Assembly: GCF_028561335.1 (NCBI RefSeq)
Contig: NZ_JAQQTG010000001.1
Span: forward strand, 1 to 64,000
From: Aequorivita todarodis
GTDB lineage: Bacteria; Bacteroidota; Bacteroidia; Flavobacteriales; Flavobacteriaceae
Length of the DNA stretch: 64,000 nucleotides
Reading direction: 5' to 3'
Positions 17,957 to 26,789 of this stretch are shown here, piece by piece. The position numbers and the translations under genes were made by a program. Position 1 is the first letter of the stretch. The number at the start of each line of letters is the position of its first letter. The notes under the pieces were generated by a model. It saw only the letters and a program-made list of their open reading frames with translations, made no database searches and was not told where the DNA came from.

Positions 17957-17976
17957 ACTATACATTAGGGATAGGT

Positions 17977-18360
17977 CTAAAAATTAAATTTTATATATCC
18001 GTTTTTATATACTTCAAAAATATAATCGCCTTCAATCAATACCAGCGTTACCAAATATATTATTAGGAAAACTGCAGTCCAGATTACCGCCCTGCGCAAG
18101 CCCGCGGTTTCGTCGCGCATGTGCATAAAGTCCCAAGTAATGTAATACGCTTTAAAAAGCGTAAGGATTATAAACACCCAGTTAAGGAGTCTTAGCGCCA
18201 AAAAGTGATGGTCCACCAAAAAGTCTGGGCGGATAATCCCCAAGGCCACTTCTACCGTGGTAATTATGGAAAGTACCACAAATACTCCCCAAATCTTACT
18301 CACGTTTGATTTGAACTTTAAAGCTCCTCTAAATATTTCCAATTTGTGTTCGTGTGCCAT
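17977..18360 (-). CDS. Cytochrome c oxidase subunit IV family protein
   Basis: 127 residues with three membrane helices (IWGVFVVLSIITTVEVALGII; LALRLLNWVFIILTLFKAYYITWDFMHM; AVIWTAVFLIIYLVTLVLIEGDYIF). The combination TTVEVALG and KAYYITWDFMHM is typical of the prokaryotic subunit IV found with caa3-type oxidases. It is a small accessory subunit beside subunit III. It sits 18 bases after the long subunit III gene and is followed by a terminator. Confidence 0.9.
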   Translation of the reverse strand: MAHEHKLEIFRGALKFKSNVSKIWGVFVVLSIITTVEVALGIIRPDFLVDHHFLALRLLNWVFIILTLFKAYYITWDFMHMRDETAGLRRAVIWTAVFLIIYLVTLVLIEGDYIFEVYKNGYIKFNF

Positions 18361-18378
18361 TTTTCTACTATAAAAAAT

Positions 18379-19362
18379 TTATACAAGATAAAAGAATGTA
18401 AATACAAATACCCATACCAAATCCACAAAGTGCCAGTACAGTCCTACTTTTTCGACCATTTCGTAATGGCCGCGGCGCTCGTAGGTGCCCAATATTACGT
18501 TGAAAAATATAATACAATTTATAAAAACCCCGGTAGCAACGTGAAACCCGTGAAACCCGGTAATAAAGAAGAAAAAGTCTGCAAAGAGCGGATGGCCATA
18601 TTCGTTGTGGCGAAGGTTTGCACCTTCCACTACCATAGCGCCGTCATTCACTACTTTTGCAATGGATTCTTCACGGTTTAAAATGATGTGCCGCCCGTGC
18701 TCATCCTTGTGTTGGATTCTTACCAAAATATTGTCATTGGCCAAGAAACCTTCTTTTACCTGTTCAAAAGAAACACTTGGAAAATACTCAGCTTCCGGTT
18801 TGTACCAAATTCCATTTTCCTTTGTTTGCTCTGTGCGTTCCCCAGTGGCCGCAGCGGCGAAATCGCGAAGTGCTACCCGTTCCCCTTCTTTATCCAGAAA
18901 CTGAACAATTTGCCCGCCTTTTGTTTCTATTGCCCCATAATCGCCTTTGATAAAGGTTGCCCACTCCCAAGCTTGTGAGCCCAAGAAAATAAGACCGCCA
19001 ATTATGGTGAGGAATAAATACAGGATTACCTTATTCTGTTTCATTTTATGGCCTGCATCTACGGCCAAAACCATCGTTACCGAGGAAAAAATCAAAATAA
19101 AGGTCATAAATGCCACATAATACATGGGCGCATTTACCCCGTGCAGGAATGGAAAGTGCGTAAACACTTCATCCGGGATGGGCCAAGCATCTACAAATTT
19201 GAATCTTGAAAATCCGTAAGAGGCAAGAAATCCTGAAAAAGTAAGGGCATCAGAAAGGATGAAAAACCACATCATCATCTTGCCGTAACTTGCTTTAAGC
19301 GGATTGTTTCCGCCGCCCCAGGTTTTTCCTTCGGTACCTGTTTTAACAACAGTAGCTTCCAT
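18379..19362 (-). CDS. Cytochrome c oxidase subunit III with a large soluble insertion
   Basis: 327 residues. The subunit III core is visible as MMMWFFILSDALTFSGFLASYG, MTFILIFSSVTMVLAVDAGH, LFLTIIGGLIFLGSQAWEW, FFFFITGFHGFHVATGVF and VGLYWHFVDLVWVFVFTFFYLV. Between the third and fourth of these, residues about 141-255 form a hydrophilic insertion of about 115 residues (contains GGQIVQFLDKEGERVALRDF and HIILNREESIAKV) that ordinary subunit III lacks. Similar long forms occur in flavobacteria, as far as I recall. The role of the insertion is unknown. Start ATG at 19362. Confidence 0.92.
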   Translation of the reverse strand: MEATVVKTGTEGKTWGGGNNPLKASYGKMMMWFFILSDALTFSGFLASYGFSRFKFVDAWPIPDEVFTHFPFLHGVNAPMYYVAFMTFILIFSSVTMVLAVDAGHKMKQNKVILYLFLTIIGGLIFLGSQAWEWATFIKGDYGAIETKGGQIVQFLDKEGERVALRDFAAAATGERTEQTKENGIWYKPEAEYFPSVSFEQVKEGFLANDNILVRIQHKDEHGRHIILNREESIAKVVNDGAMVVEGANLRHNEYGHPLFADFFFFITGFHGFHVATGVFINCIIFFNVILGTYERRGHYEMVEKVGLYWHFVDLVWVFVFTFFYLV

Positions 19363-19407
19363 AAAAGTAATTTGGTTTTAAATAAGGTTCAAAAATACGT
19401 TTAATTT

Positions 19408-19989
19408 TTATTTAACGAAATATAAAAATAAAAACAGGTAAATCCACACTACATCCACAAAATGCCAAAAAGTGGCAGCCAGTTCAACACCAAGGGTTTT
19501 ACCGTTTTCATATTTTAGTTTATAATGATTATAAATTACAACCAAAAGCGCTATAAGCCCACCAAAAACGTGTGCCACGTGCAGTAAAACCACCAAATAG
19601 ATAAAAGAAGTGGTAATGCTACTTGTGGGCCCCGTAAAATTATACCCACTTTCTACAATTTCGGAAAAACCAATAAACTGAAACGCGACAAATAGGACGC
19701 CCAACAAAAAAGTGGCGACCAAAAGAAACATTCCAGGTTTGTTTTGCTGTTTTTTAATTGCCCTAAGTGCAAAAAACATGGTAACGCTACTCACGATTAT
19801 CAACACAAGACTTATGTAGAATGCTTGCGGCATTTCAAAACTTGAAATCCAGTCTGGCCTTTCCTTGCTCACTACATACGCACTGGTAAGTCCCGCAAAA
19901 CTCATCGTTAAGCTAATAATACCAAACCAGAGTATGTTTTTCTTTGCCCTATTTCTTTTGCTCTCTTCAGTTCCTTCGGTTAAATCCAT
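19408..19989 (-). CDS. Cytochrome c oxidase subunit III family protein (short form)
   Basis: 193 residues with five helices: LWFGIISLTMSFAGLTSAYVV, AFYISLVLIIVSSVTMFFALR, GMFLLVATFLLGVLFVAFQ, FIYLVVLLHVAHVFGGLIALLVVIY and ATFWHFVDVVWIYLFLFLYFVK. The last has the subunit III signature WHFVDVVW. It is the first of two adjacent subunit III-type genes; the second is the long form. Pairs like this occur in Bacteroidota caa3-type loci. Which one contacts subunit I is not clear from sequence. Confidence 0.92.
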   Translation of the reverse strand: MDLTEGTEESKRNRAKKNILWFGIISLTMSFAGLTSAYVVSKERPDWISSFEMPQAFYISLVLIIVSSVTMFFALRAIKKQQNKPGMFLLVATFLLGVLFVAFQFIGFSEIVESGYNFTGPTSSITTSFIYLVVLLHVAHVFGGLIALLVVIYNHYKLKYENGKTLGVELAATFWHFVDVVWIYLFLFLYFVK

Positions 19990-20094
19990 TTTATATTTTG
20001 TTGATTCGTTAATTGGTTAGTTCGTTAATTCGGCACTTCGGCTGCGCTTAGTGTGGCAGATTTGTTGAATCATTTCGCCCAGCACCCAGCCTTT

Positions 20095-20988
20095 TCATCT
20101 TAAAAATTTATCAGCTACATAAATTATCTGCAGCAGTGTAATATAGCTCACGCTTGCAAGCATAAGCTGTTTGGCGGCCTTTGATGTTTTTTCCTTGTAA
20201 AGGCGAAGGGCGTAATAGATAAGCCCCATGCCCAAAAGACCGATCAAAATTCCTGAAATGGGCGTCAAGAAAAGTTTTCCGGTAATTCCCAAAACTGGAA
20301 CAAGCGACACCAGCACCGTCCAAATTGTATATAAAATTACCTGAATTGCTGTGCCCTTATCACGCTTTCCATTGGGAAGCATAAAGAAGCCTCCTTTTTG
20401 GTAATCTTCAAAAAGAAACCAACCGATGGCCCAAAAATGTGGGAATTGCCAAAAAAACTGAATCATAAACAAGGTTCCCGGTTCAATTCCAAATTTACCG
20501 GTAGCAGCAACCCAGCCCAACATAAAGGGTATAGCCCCCGGAAAGGCACCCACAAAAACCGAAAGCGGCGTTCTTGTTTTTAAGGGCGTATAAAGACTGA
20601 CATACATAAAAATGGATATAGCCCCAAACATCGCTGTTATTGGGTTAATGGAGTAAAGAACCACGATGCCGACCACAGTTAAAATAACGGCAAGAACAAA
20701 GGCAGATTGAACCGTCATTTGTCCAGCGGGAAGTGGCCTGTTTTTAGTGCGCTCCATGAGTGCATCGAGATCGCGCTCTATTATTTGGTTATAAACATTG
20801 GAAGCGCCCACCATACAGTAACCCCCAACGCACAAAAGGAAAAGTATATAAAAGTCAATGGAATCGGCGCCCAACAAATAACCCGCAACAGATGAGAAGA
20901 CTACGCTAACGGAAAGCCGAAATTTGGTGATTTCGATAAAATTCCTAACAACGGACTGGGTAATTGATTGTGATTGGGTAACGGACAA
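20095..20988 (-). CDS. ctaB: Protohaem IX farnesyltransferase (haem O synthase)
   Basis: 297 residues, UbiA-type prenyltransferase. The first Asp-rich motif is NQIIERDLDALMERTKNRPLP and the membrane helices follow the family pattern. It converts haem B to haem O for the oxidase. The start is a TTG at 20988: no in-frame ATG occurs between an upstream stop and residue 58, which already lies inside the core, and a good promoter stands immediately before it. It is the first gene of the oxidase accessory locus, 105 bases before the short subunit III. Confidence 0.93.
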   Translation of the reverse strand: MSVTQSQSITQSVVRNFIEITKFRLSVSVVFSSVAGYLLGADSIDFYILFLLCVGGYCMVGASNVYNQIIERDLDALMERTKNRPLPAGQMTVQSAFVLAVILTVVGIVVLYSINPITAMFGAISIFMYVSLYTPLKTRTPLSVFVGAFPGAIPFMLGWVAATGKFGIEPGTLFMIQFFWQFPHFWAIGWFLFEDYQKGGFFMLPNGKRDKGTAIQVILYTIWTVLVSLVPVLGITGKLFLTPISGILIGLLGMGLIYYALRLYKEKTSKAAKQLMLASVSYITLLQIIYVADKFLR

Positions 20989-21007
20989 GCTCTTTTTTTT
21001 ACGCTGG

Positions 21008-21038
21008 CAAAGATACGCTTCCTGTAATTTTTCCGCAA
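21008..21038 (-). promoter_or_regulatory. Bacteroidota-type promoter for ctaB
   Basis: On the minus strand a TTG (21036-21038) is followed after 20 bases by TATCTTTG (21008-21015), matching the -33 TTG / -7 TAnnTTTG consensus. It leaves a leader of roughly 15 bases before the TTG start of ctaB. Confidence 0.6.
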
Positions 21039-21110
21039 TATATTCTTGACAATGTTATGCTTTATTTCAGCATTTTTAGTATTTTCAACCAATTTTAAAA
21101 TTAAAAAAAA

Positions 21111-22094
21111 ATGTTTTCAAAATTCGTCCTAAACACCGCCTTTCTATTTTTCGTTTTAACAGCCTTTGCGCAAACCGATACCGGGGAGAAAATAAACACC
21201 AAACTCGTAAAAGTCAGCAACAAAATCTATATGCTGCAGGGCAATGGCGGCAACATTGGGCTCAGTTTTGGCAATGATGGTGTTTTTATGATAGACGACC
21301 AATTTGCGGAAGACATCGAAGAAATCCAGAAACAAATTAAAAAGATGAGTGATAAGCCAGTTCGGTTTTTGGTAAACACACATTTCCATGGCGACCATAC
21401 GGGCGGGAATGCGGCAATGGCGCAAACGGGGGCGGTAATCTTTTCACAAGAAAACGTGCGCAAACGACTACAGGGAATGATTCAAAGAGATACCAAAAAA
21501 ATACCTGAGGAAGCGCTTCCGGTAGTTACCTTTTCGGAAGACCTCACGTTCCATTATAATGGCGAAAAAATATATGTTTTCCACGTGCACAACGCCCATA
21601 CCGACGGTGATGCTATGGTTTACTTTACAAGCAGCAACGTGTTACATACTGGCGACGTTTTCTTTAATGGAAAATATCCGTTCATCGATATTGAAAATGG
21701 CGGCAGTTTGAAGGGCAGTATTGAAGCCCTGGGGAAAGCGCGATTGATAATAAATGAGGACACTAAAATAATTCCGGGCCACGGAAACCTCGGCACTTAT
21801 AAAGATCTTCAAAAAACCGAGAATATGCTGTCCGTTGTTTACAAAAGAGTTTATGCGAATTACCTCAACAAAAAGACTGAAGACGAGGTAGCAAAGATGA
21901 CCGACATAACAAAGGAATATGATGCCGAAGGGTATGGCACAGGTTTTATAAGCACTGAGGCTTTTTTAAGAATGATTTACAAAAGTGTTGCCGGAGAACG
22001 AAAATCCATTGAAAACAATGCCGAAAAAAACAAACAAGCTCGCGAAAAGGTTGAAAAAATGATGAAGGAACAAGAACACAAAAAGAAAAATTAA
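21111..22094 (+). CDS. Secreted MBL-fold metallo-hydrolase
   Basis: 327 residues. Signal peptide MFSKFVLNTAFLFFVLTAFA, then a metallo-beta-lactamase fold with the zinc motif THFHGDHTGG (His91, His93, Asp95, His96), a second His in HNAHTDGDA, an Asp in HTGDVFFNGKYPF and a C-terminal IIPGHG. The layout resembles periplasmic hydrolases related to class B3 beta-lactamases and quinoprotein relay enzymes; the substrate is unknown. The C-terminus is a charged helix (residues about 300-327, rich in Lys and Glu). It is divergent from ctaB and has its own terminator. Confidence 0.9.
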   Translation: MFSKFVLNTAFLFFVLTAFAQTDTGEKINTKLVKVSNKIYMLQGNGGNIGLSFGNDGVFMIDDQFAEDIEEIQKQIKKMSDKPVRFLVNTHFHGDHTGGNAAMAQTGAVIFSQENVRKRLQGMIQRDTKKIPEEALPVVTFSEDLTFHYNGEKIYVFHVHNAHTDGDAMVYFTSSNVLHTGDVFFNGKYPFIDIENGGSLKGSIEALGKARLIINEDTKIIPGHGNLGTYKDLQKTENMLSVVYKRVYANYLNKKTEDEVAKMTDITKEYDAEGYGTGFISTEAFLRMIYKSVAGERKSIENNAEKNKQAREKVEKMMKEQEHKKKN

Positions 22095-22118
22095 TAATTA
22101 GAAATCCCTCTTTCAAGC

Positions 22119-22144
22119 AACCTGGCAGTTTTTGGCCAGGTTTT
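22119..22144 (+). terminator. Intrinsic terminator after the MBL hydrolase gene
   Basis: Arms AACCTGGC (22119-22126) and GCCAGGTT (22135-22142) with an 8-base loop and following T residues. The RemB-like gene on the other strand ends 2 bases beyond, so it may serve both. Confidence 0.75.
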
Positions 22145-22145
22145 A

Positions 22146-24236
22146 TCAAAAATCATAATACCAATTAAACAAATCTGTTCGTATTCCAAAATTTACCCAG
22201 GTAGTTTGGTTTTTAAATACGGTTTCGGTATCCACCTCCGGGTCAAAGCTTCTAAAAATAAAACTTCCGTAAATCTTTAAGTTAGTCGCAGGATTGATGA
22301 CGTAGCCCGCTTGCACTTCGGCGTGGAAAAAATTGGTTGTGTTTCCTTGGGCCAGGTTATTGCCATCATCTGAAATACGGTCATCCTCGTTTCCGTAAAT
22401 ATTTCCCCCATAGAAAAATGAATCTTCTGGGGTGTTGAACTCAAAGCCACGTTTTGCAATAATAAACTTGGCATCGCCGTAAATTCTTCCTTTTTGGTAT
22501 CGCGCAATTGTGATAAATTCAGAAAAATTGGCGCCAAGGGTATGTGCCATAGATTGGTTGTTATGCCCATAATTAAGGACCACGGTATTATGCGAATAGG
22601 TATAGGGCCGCACCCTATTGTACTCGGTTTGTAAATAGAGGTTTTTTAAACCGAATGCATCGTAATATTTCAACCCAAGCTGATAGCCCGTTTTGTTTTT
22701 ATAACTTCCCTTTCCGCCAAAAACATCGCTGGTAGAAAATTCATCAATTATAAATTGGCCGTAGGCATTTACACGGTCATTCACTTTGTATTTTGCACTT
22801 ATACCAATCAACGCATTCCCGCCTCGGGATCCTGTTGAAAACTCTATGGCGCGATAAAAAATTATAGGGTTGAGATAGTTGACGTCAAAACCCCGGTTAT
22901 TGTCGTTCTGCCATATTACCGATTCAAAAAGCCCAATATTCAATCGTTTTGTGATGTTGTAGCTCAAATAATGGTTGGCCATATATTTTGTTCGGAAAGA
23001 ACCGTCTTCAGTAACCTCGGGCCGCACATCGCGCAGTGACATCCAGGTGTTAGTGTATTTCAGCTTCCAAAAAGTAGTGTTTATTTTGAAGAACGGATAT
23101 GGGCTGGCATTATCACTGGTAAATAACGAACGGTACCCATCTCCAAGAAATGTTTTGCCATGCCCTAATTGAATATTGAAATATTTTGATGGCGTATAGG
23201 AAATATGTCCCGTTGCTATGGGATAATCATAGGAGTCAGAGCGAAATTCCTTTGCAATACCACGCCCCGGAATGATCGCCGGGTTTCCACCGTCTGGACG
23301 AATGGACTCCGCATATCTATTAAAATAATCTGCAAAACGTCCCTGACTTTCATAGATGACCCCAAAAAAGCCGATCTGCTTCCCAATACCACCCTGTGTA
23401 TAGACCAAGCGCGTGTTGTTATAGGTGTCAATATCTGCATCAAAATCCTTTCCGGCCTGTAAGTCCACACCAGCATCCAGCGTTAACCAATAGTCTTTCC
23501 CTTTGATTGTAACCAGGTGTTCGTTCCAAAGTTTTCGGCCAAACCACGAAGTCTTGTTTTTTAAAATTTCCTTATTGGCCGCCTCAAAATCGTAGTATTT
23601 ATTTACTTCGTTGTAAACATACGGCTTTTGGGCGGTATGGTTATTCAAGCCCACCCGGTTTAAAGCCGGATCAAAAAGACTGTAATTATGGTGCGATAAC
23701 GGAATGTTTATATTGCTTTTATACTCCTCGTTATTGTAGGGAAGATTTTCAAGGGCATCGTATTCATTAACCAGTGCTTCTCTTTCGTTTTTCTTTGAAA
23801 TTTCCTCGGTCTGAATGATGCTTTCCCCAGGTGCAACCAGCGGAATGGCAATGGGCAAGGTAAATTGCACATACGTAGGCGATCCGTTATAGGTTGCAGG
23901 TGCTACTTCGGGAAGCGATTCAAAAACGCGCCGGGCTTCTTCTTTTAATTCATCATAGATTCCATCGATATATAATACTTTGAACTTACCCTCCTTCGTT
24001 ACTTCAAACAGAACATTCACATTTCCTTTATAATTTTCCGAAAAAACCTTTTCGGGGACTTTGAAGTTTTTAAAAATGAACTGCTGCAGTGTGTTTTTAA
24101 AACAATTTTCCAAAGCATTGACATCTGCATTGGCACATTCCTCAAAAACCGGATATTTTTCATATTGGGCCGAAGGAACCTGTGCAAAGGAACCTGCTGA
24201 AAAACAAAAAATAAAAAGAAATATAAACTGCTTCAT
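22146..24236 (-). CDS. remB: RemB/Wzi-like outer membrane beta-barrel with N-terminal TonB-C-like domain
   Basis: 696 residues from the ATG at 24236, which gives the signal peptide MKQFIFLFIFCFSAGSFAQ. Residues about 25-135 resemble a TonB C-terminal domain: the C-x10-C pair (Cys34, Cys45), QQFIFKNF, NVLFEVTKEGKF, EEARRVFESLPEVAP and TLPI line up by eye with both tonB gene products next door. The remainder is a 16- to 18-strand-type barrel of the Wzi/capsule-assembly kind with alternating aromatic strands, ending NFGIRTDLFNWYYDF. Proteins of this build are called RemB in Flavobacterium gliding studies. The symbol is a family-level guess. Confidence 0.75.
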   Translation of the reverse strand: MKQFIFLFIFCFSAGSFAQVPSAQYEKYPVFEECANADVNALENCFKNTLQQFIFKNFKVPEKVFSENYKGNVNVLFEVTKEGKFKVLYIDGIYDELKEEARRVFESLPEVAPATYNGSPTYVQFTLPIAIPLVAPGESIIQTEEISKKNEREALVNEYDALENLPYNNEEYKSNINIPLSHHNYSLFDPALNRVGLNNHTAQKPYVYNEVNKYYDFEAANKEILKNKTSWFGRKLWNEHLVTIKGKDYWLTLDAGVDLQAGKDFDADIDTYNNTRLVYTQGGIGKQIGFFGVIYESQGRFADYFNRYAESIRPDGGNPAIIPGRGIAKEFRSDSYDYPIATGHISYTPSKYFNIQLGHGKTFLGDGYRSLFTSDNASPYPFFKINTTFWKLKYTNTWMSLRDVRPEVTEDGSFRTKYMANHYLSYNITKRLNIGLFESVIWQNDNNRGFDVNYLNPIIFYRAIEFSTGSRGGNALIGISAKYKVNDRVNAYGQFIIDEFSTSDVFGGKGSYKNKTGYQLGLKYYDAFGLKNLYLQTEYNRVRPYTYSHNTVVLNYGHNNQSMAHTLGANFSEFITIARYQKGRIYGDAKFIIAKRGFEFNTPEDSFFYGGNIYGNEDDRISDDGNNLAQGNTTNFFHAEVQAGYVINPATNLKIYGSFIFRSFDPEVDTETVFKNQTTWVNFGIRTDLFNWYYDF

Positions 24237-24291
24237 CGTGGTTTGACTGTTTAATGCCGAAAGATACAGTTTTTTTGTAATGACCAAATTC

Positions 24292-24322
24292 AAAAAAGGC
24301 CCCCTTTTTTATTGGGAGCCTT
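24292..24322 (-). terminator. Intrinsic terminator after the second tonB gene
   Basis: On the minus strand AAGGCTCCC pairs with GGGGGCCTT (one U-G pair), followed by a T-run. It lies between the tonB stop and the RemB-like gene start, so those are separate transcripts. Confidence 0.75.
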
Positions 24323-24342
24323 CCTTTTTTATTAAAAGTATA

Positions 24343-25122
24343 TTATTGGATATTAAAAGTAATGGGTACCGTGTATAGCACATCCACATTCCTATTCCCT
24401 TGTTTACCGGGTTTCATAGTCGGCAAATTATTGATTACGCGCTGTGCTTCTTTCTTTAAGTTTTCATTGTGGGCATTTGCCCTCACATCGGTTACGTATC
24501 CTTTTGAGTCTATTTTGAAATTTACATAGATTTTATAGGTTTCGTTTGCGTTCAAACCTTCCAATACTCCTTTTCTGAAATTTTTATTGATAAAGGAATT
24601 TATTTTAGAAGACATGCATTCCACCTTTTCGGCGTTTGATCCCAAAGATTCGCAGCCGGGAAAAACGGGAACAAATTCTACATTTAGCATATTCTTTGGC
24701 TTGGTGTCCTCAAAAGTTTCCGTAGCATTTGAAGGCGGCGCCGGCGTTTCAACCACTGGAGCATCAGTGGCTGCAATTGGCGTTTCCACATCTGTACTTG
24801 CATTTGGCTTCACAACGAAGCTGTTGCTCGCAACTACTTTTGGTATGGGTACTCGTTTTTCAATTATCTTTTTAATGGGCTCTGCGGGTTTGGGCAAGTC
24901 CACATCAATTACATATTCCTTCATGGGCGGTTCTTCAATGCCGTCATACGTTGGCTGTTTAAATTCCGCAACATTCAGTTCAAAATTGGCTTGCATTACG
25001 AAGAAAACAACCAACAAACTGGCAATGACACCTATTTGGAAAAACAAACGTGAATTCCATTTGATGTTAATTTGCTTTTTTTCGGCTCTCTTGTTTCGGG
25101 TATTTTTTGCTGTTGCTTTCAT
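24343..25122 (-). CDS. Energy transducer TonB (copy next to the RemB-like gene)
   Basis: 259 residues. Cytoplasmic basic start, one membrane helix (LFFQIGVIASLLVVFFVMQ), a Pro/Val/Ala/Thr-rich periplasmic spacer (residues about 60-145) and a TonB C-terminal domain with VPVFPGCESLG, a second Cys at 169 (Cys157-x11-Cys169), YKIYVNFKIDSKGYVTDV, EAQRVINNLPTMKPG and YTVPI. TonB transmits proton-motive force from ExbB-ExbD to outer membrane receptors. No exbB or exbD is nearby. The Cys pair could form a disulfide in the periplasm. Confidence 0.92.
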   Translation of the reverse strand: MKATAKNTRNKRAEKKQINIKWNSRLFFQIGVIASLLVVFFVMQANFELNVAEFKQPTYDGIEEPPMKEYVIDVDLPKPAEPIKKIIEKRVPIPKVVASNSFVVKPNASTDVETPIAATDAPVVETPAPPSNATETFEDTKPKNMLNVEFVPVFPGCESLGSNAEKVECMSSKINSFINKNFRKGVLEGLNANETYKIYVNFKIDSKGYVTDVRANAHNENLKKEAQRVINNLPTMKPGKQGNRNVDVLYTVPITFNIQ

Positions 25123-25180
25123 AATACAAAATTTAAAAGGTTACACATATTATGAGATACAACTGTTGTGCCAAAACGAA

Positions 25181-25216
25181 AAAACCCCGTATTTGCTGGT
25201 GCAAACACGGGGTTTT
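25181..25216 (-). terminator. Intrinsic terminator between the two tonB genes
   Basis: AAAACCCCGT (25181-25190) pairs with ACGGGGTTTT (25207-25216), and an inner TTTGC / GCAAA stem with a TGGT loop continues it. T-rich sequence follows on the minus strand. Confidence 0.85.
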
Positions 25217-25234
25217 AAAAATTTCTATAATTAT

Positions 25235-25957
25235 TTATTGGATATCGAAAACTATTGGAAGGGAATAAAGCACCCCAACTGGTTTCCCACGTTGTTTTCC
25301 CGGGGTCATATCGGGCAAGGATTGTACTACGCTAACGGCTTCCTTCTCCAATCTTGGGTGTGGAGCACGGGCGCGTACATCTACTACTTTTCCGTTTTTA
25401 TCAATCTTAAACTGAACGGCAATACGTTGCCTTCCGTCCAAACCAAGATCTGAAGCCAGATCGGTATTGAATTTTTTATTGATAAATTCACTAATTTTTG
25501 AGGACATGCATTTCTTTTTTGCATCATTTCCTTTTTCATTCTCACAGCCCGGATAAATAGGCACATTTTCAATTACTGCGAAAGGAACGTCGGCAATTTC
25601 TTCCTCAACCGCTTCTTCTTTAATCTCCTTAACCTCAACAATTTTTTCATCTTGTTTTACTTCGGTAGATTTTATTACGGTTTCCTCCTCTTCCACTTCA
25701 TCTTCCATAACCTCAATAACCTCTGGTGCTGGTGGTGGCGGTGGCGGTGGTGGCGGTGGCGTTAATTGTTGTGTGATTGGAATCTCTTCTTCAAGATCTT
25801 CACCTACGTCCAATTTTCCGAAGTCATTATCGGATTTATCATAAGATTTCCATTCAATTGCTTGCCAAGCAAGGAAAAGCATAACAACCATTCCGAGTTG
25901 GAAAAAAAGCATGCTTCTTCGACTAACGTCTGCTTTCGGATTTTTTTTGGGTTCCAT
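25235..25957 (-). CDS. Energy transducer TonB (first copy)
   Basis: 240 residues. One membrane helix (SMLFFQLGMVVMLFLAWQAI), an uninterrupted run of ten prolines at residues 67-76, then an acidic spacer (residues about 80-122, mostly Glu and Val), and the C-terminal domain with VPIYPGCEN, Cys138-x11-Cys150, RIAVQFKIDKNGKVVDVRARAP, EAVSVVQSLPDMTPGKQ and YSLPI. It is clearly a paralog of the next gene downstream; the two differ in the spacer (poly-Pro and acidic here, mixed there). Its own terminator follows. Partner receptors are not in this window. Confidence 0.93.
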   Translation of the reverse strand: MEPKKNPKADVSRRSMLFFQLGMVVMLFLAWQAIEWKSYDKSDNDFGKLDVGEDLEEEIPITQQLTPPPPPPPPPPAPEVIEVMEDEVEEEETVIKSTEVKQDEKIVEVKEIKEEAVEEEIADVPFAVIENVPIYPGCENEKGNDAKKKCMSSKISEFINKKFNTDLASDLGLDGRQRIAVQFKIDKNGKVVDVRARAPHPRLEKEAVSVVQSLPDMTPGKQRGKPVGVLYSLPIVFDIQ

Positions 25958-26023
25958 AATAGTGGGTTTAACGTGTTGCTAAAATATAGAAATTATCATT
26001 CAATTTAAAACTTAATTGAAATT

Positions 26024-26419
26024 TTAAGTTTTAAATTTATTTTTTACGCTTTTGAAAAAATAGATTCCAATCAGTGAACCTATTAAGTTCGCGGCTACAT
26101 CAAAAATATCTGCACTGCGTGAAATTGTTAACAGCCCCTGTAATATCTCAATTATTATGCCATAAAGCAGTACTGAAAGCAGGACGGTGAGCATCCATTT
26201 ATTGTTAAATCGGAAATCATTTTTTTTATAGAGATACAACATCCAAAGATTTACCAATATAAAATAAATGAAAACGTGGATAATTTTGTCCAATGCTGAA
26301 ATTTGGACATTGGGCAGATCTTGGCTAGGAATAAAGAACAGAACTGAAATTAGGCAACTGTACAGTATCGCAATAAGCAAAAGTGGCTTATCCGCCAATA
26401 AGTGCTTTATAGGCATCAT
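26024..26419 (-). CDS. VanZ family membrane protein
   Basis: 131 residues with four membrane helices ([84 protein letters not shown]). The pattern [12 protein letters not shown]...EILQ...[18 protein letters not shown] is that of VanZ-like proteins, named for teicoplanin resistance but mostly of unknown function. The ATG lies inside the 3' end of gcvH (32-base overlap), so the two are translated from one mRNA; a second ATG follows immediately. Confidence 0.85.
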   Translation of the reverse strand: MMPIKHLLADKPLLLIAILYSCLISVLFFIPSQDLPNVQISALDKIIHVFIYFILVNLWMLYLYKKNDFRFNNKWMLTVLLSVLLYGIIIEILQGLLTISRSADIFDVAANLIGSLIGIYFFKSVKNKFKT

Positions 26420-26768
26420 CGTCCAGTAGTTCTGCTATTTCATCGGGGTTTGAAATTTTCAATTTTATCATCCACCCTTCACCATAGGCATCCGAGTTCA
26501 CCTTTTCGGGTTCAGACTCAAGGCTTTCGTTGAATTCGATGATTTCTCCAGAAAGTGGTAAGAACAGATCTGAAACTGTTTTTACAGCTTCAACCGTCCC
26601 GAATACTTCATCTTTATCCATCGTGTCGCCAACGGTTTCGACTTCTACATACACAATATCGCCGAGCTCGCCCTGAGCAAAATCAGTAACTCCAATAGTT
26701 GCGGTATCGCCTTCAATTAGAACCCATTCGTGGTCCTTTGTGTATTTTAAATTTGAGGGTACGTTCAT
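26388..26768 (-). CDS. gcvH: Glycine cleavage system H protein
   Basis: 126 residues, the family length. Start [21 protein letters not shown], then the lipoyl-lysine region [21 protein letters not shown] (Lys in EAVKTVSD), and the C-terminal [11 protein letters not shown]. The H protein carries the aminomethyl group between the P, T and L proteins of glycine breakdown; those genes are not here. It lies 21 bases after sprA and overlaps vanZ, an arrangement that recurs in flavobacteria. Confidence 0.95.
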   Translation of the reverse strand: MNVPSNLKYTKDHEWVLIEGDTATIGVTDFAQGELGDIVYVEVETVGDTMDKDEVFGTVEAVKTVSDLFLPLSGEIIEFNESLESEPEKVNSDAYGEGWMIKLKISNPDEIAELLDDDAYKALIGG

Positions 26769-26789
26769 AATAAATCAATATTTAAATTC

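Noticed and set aside
24587-25453. 288-residue plus-strand open frame
   Set aside because: It spans two tonB genes and the terminator between them on the opposite strand, and is Ser/Thr/Phe-rich as expected of a shadow of Pro/Val/Glu-rich coding DNA.
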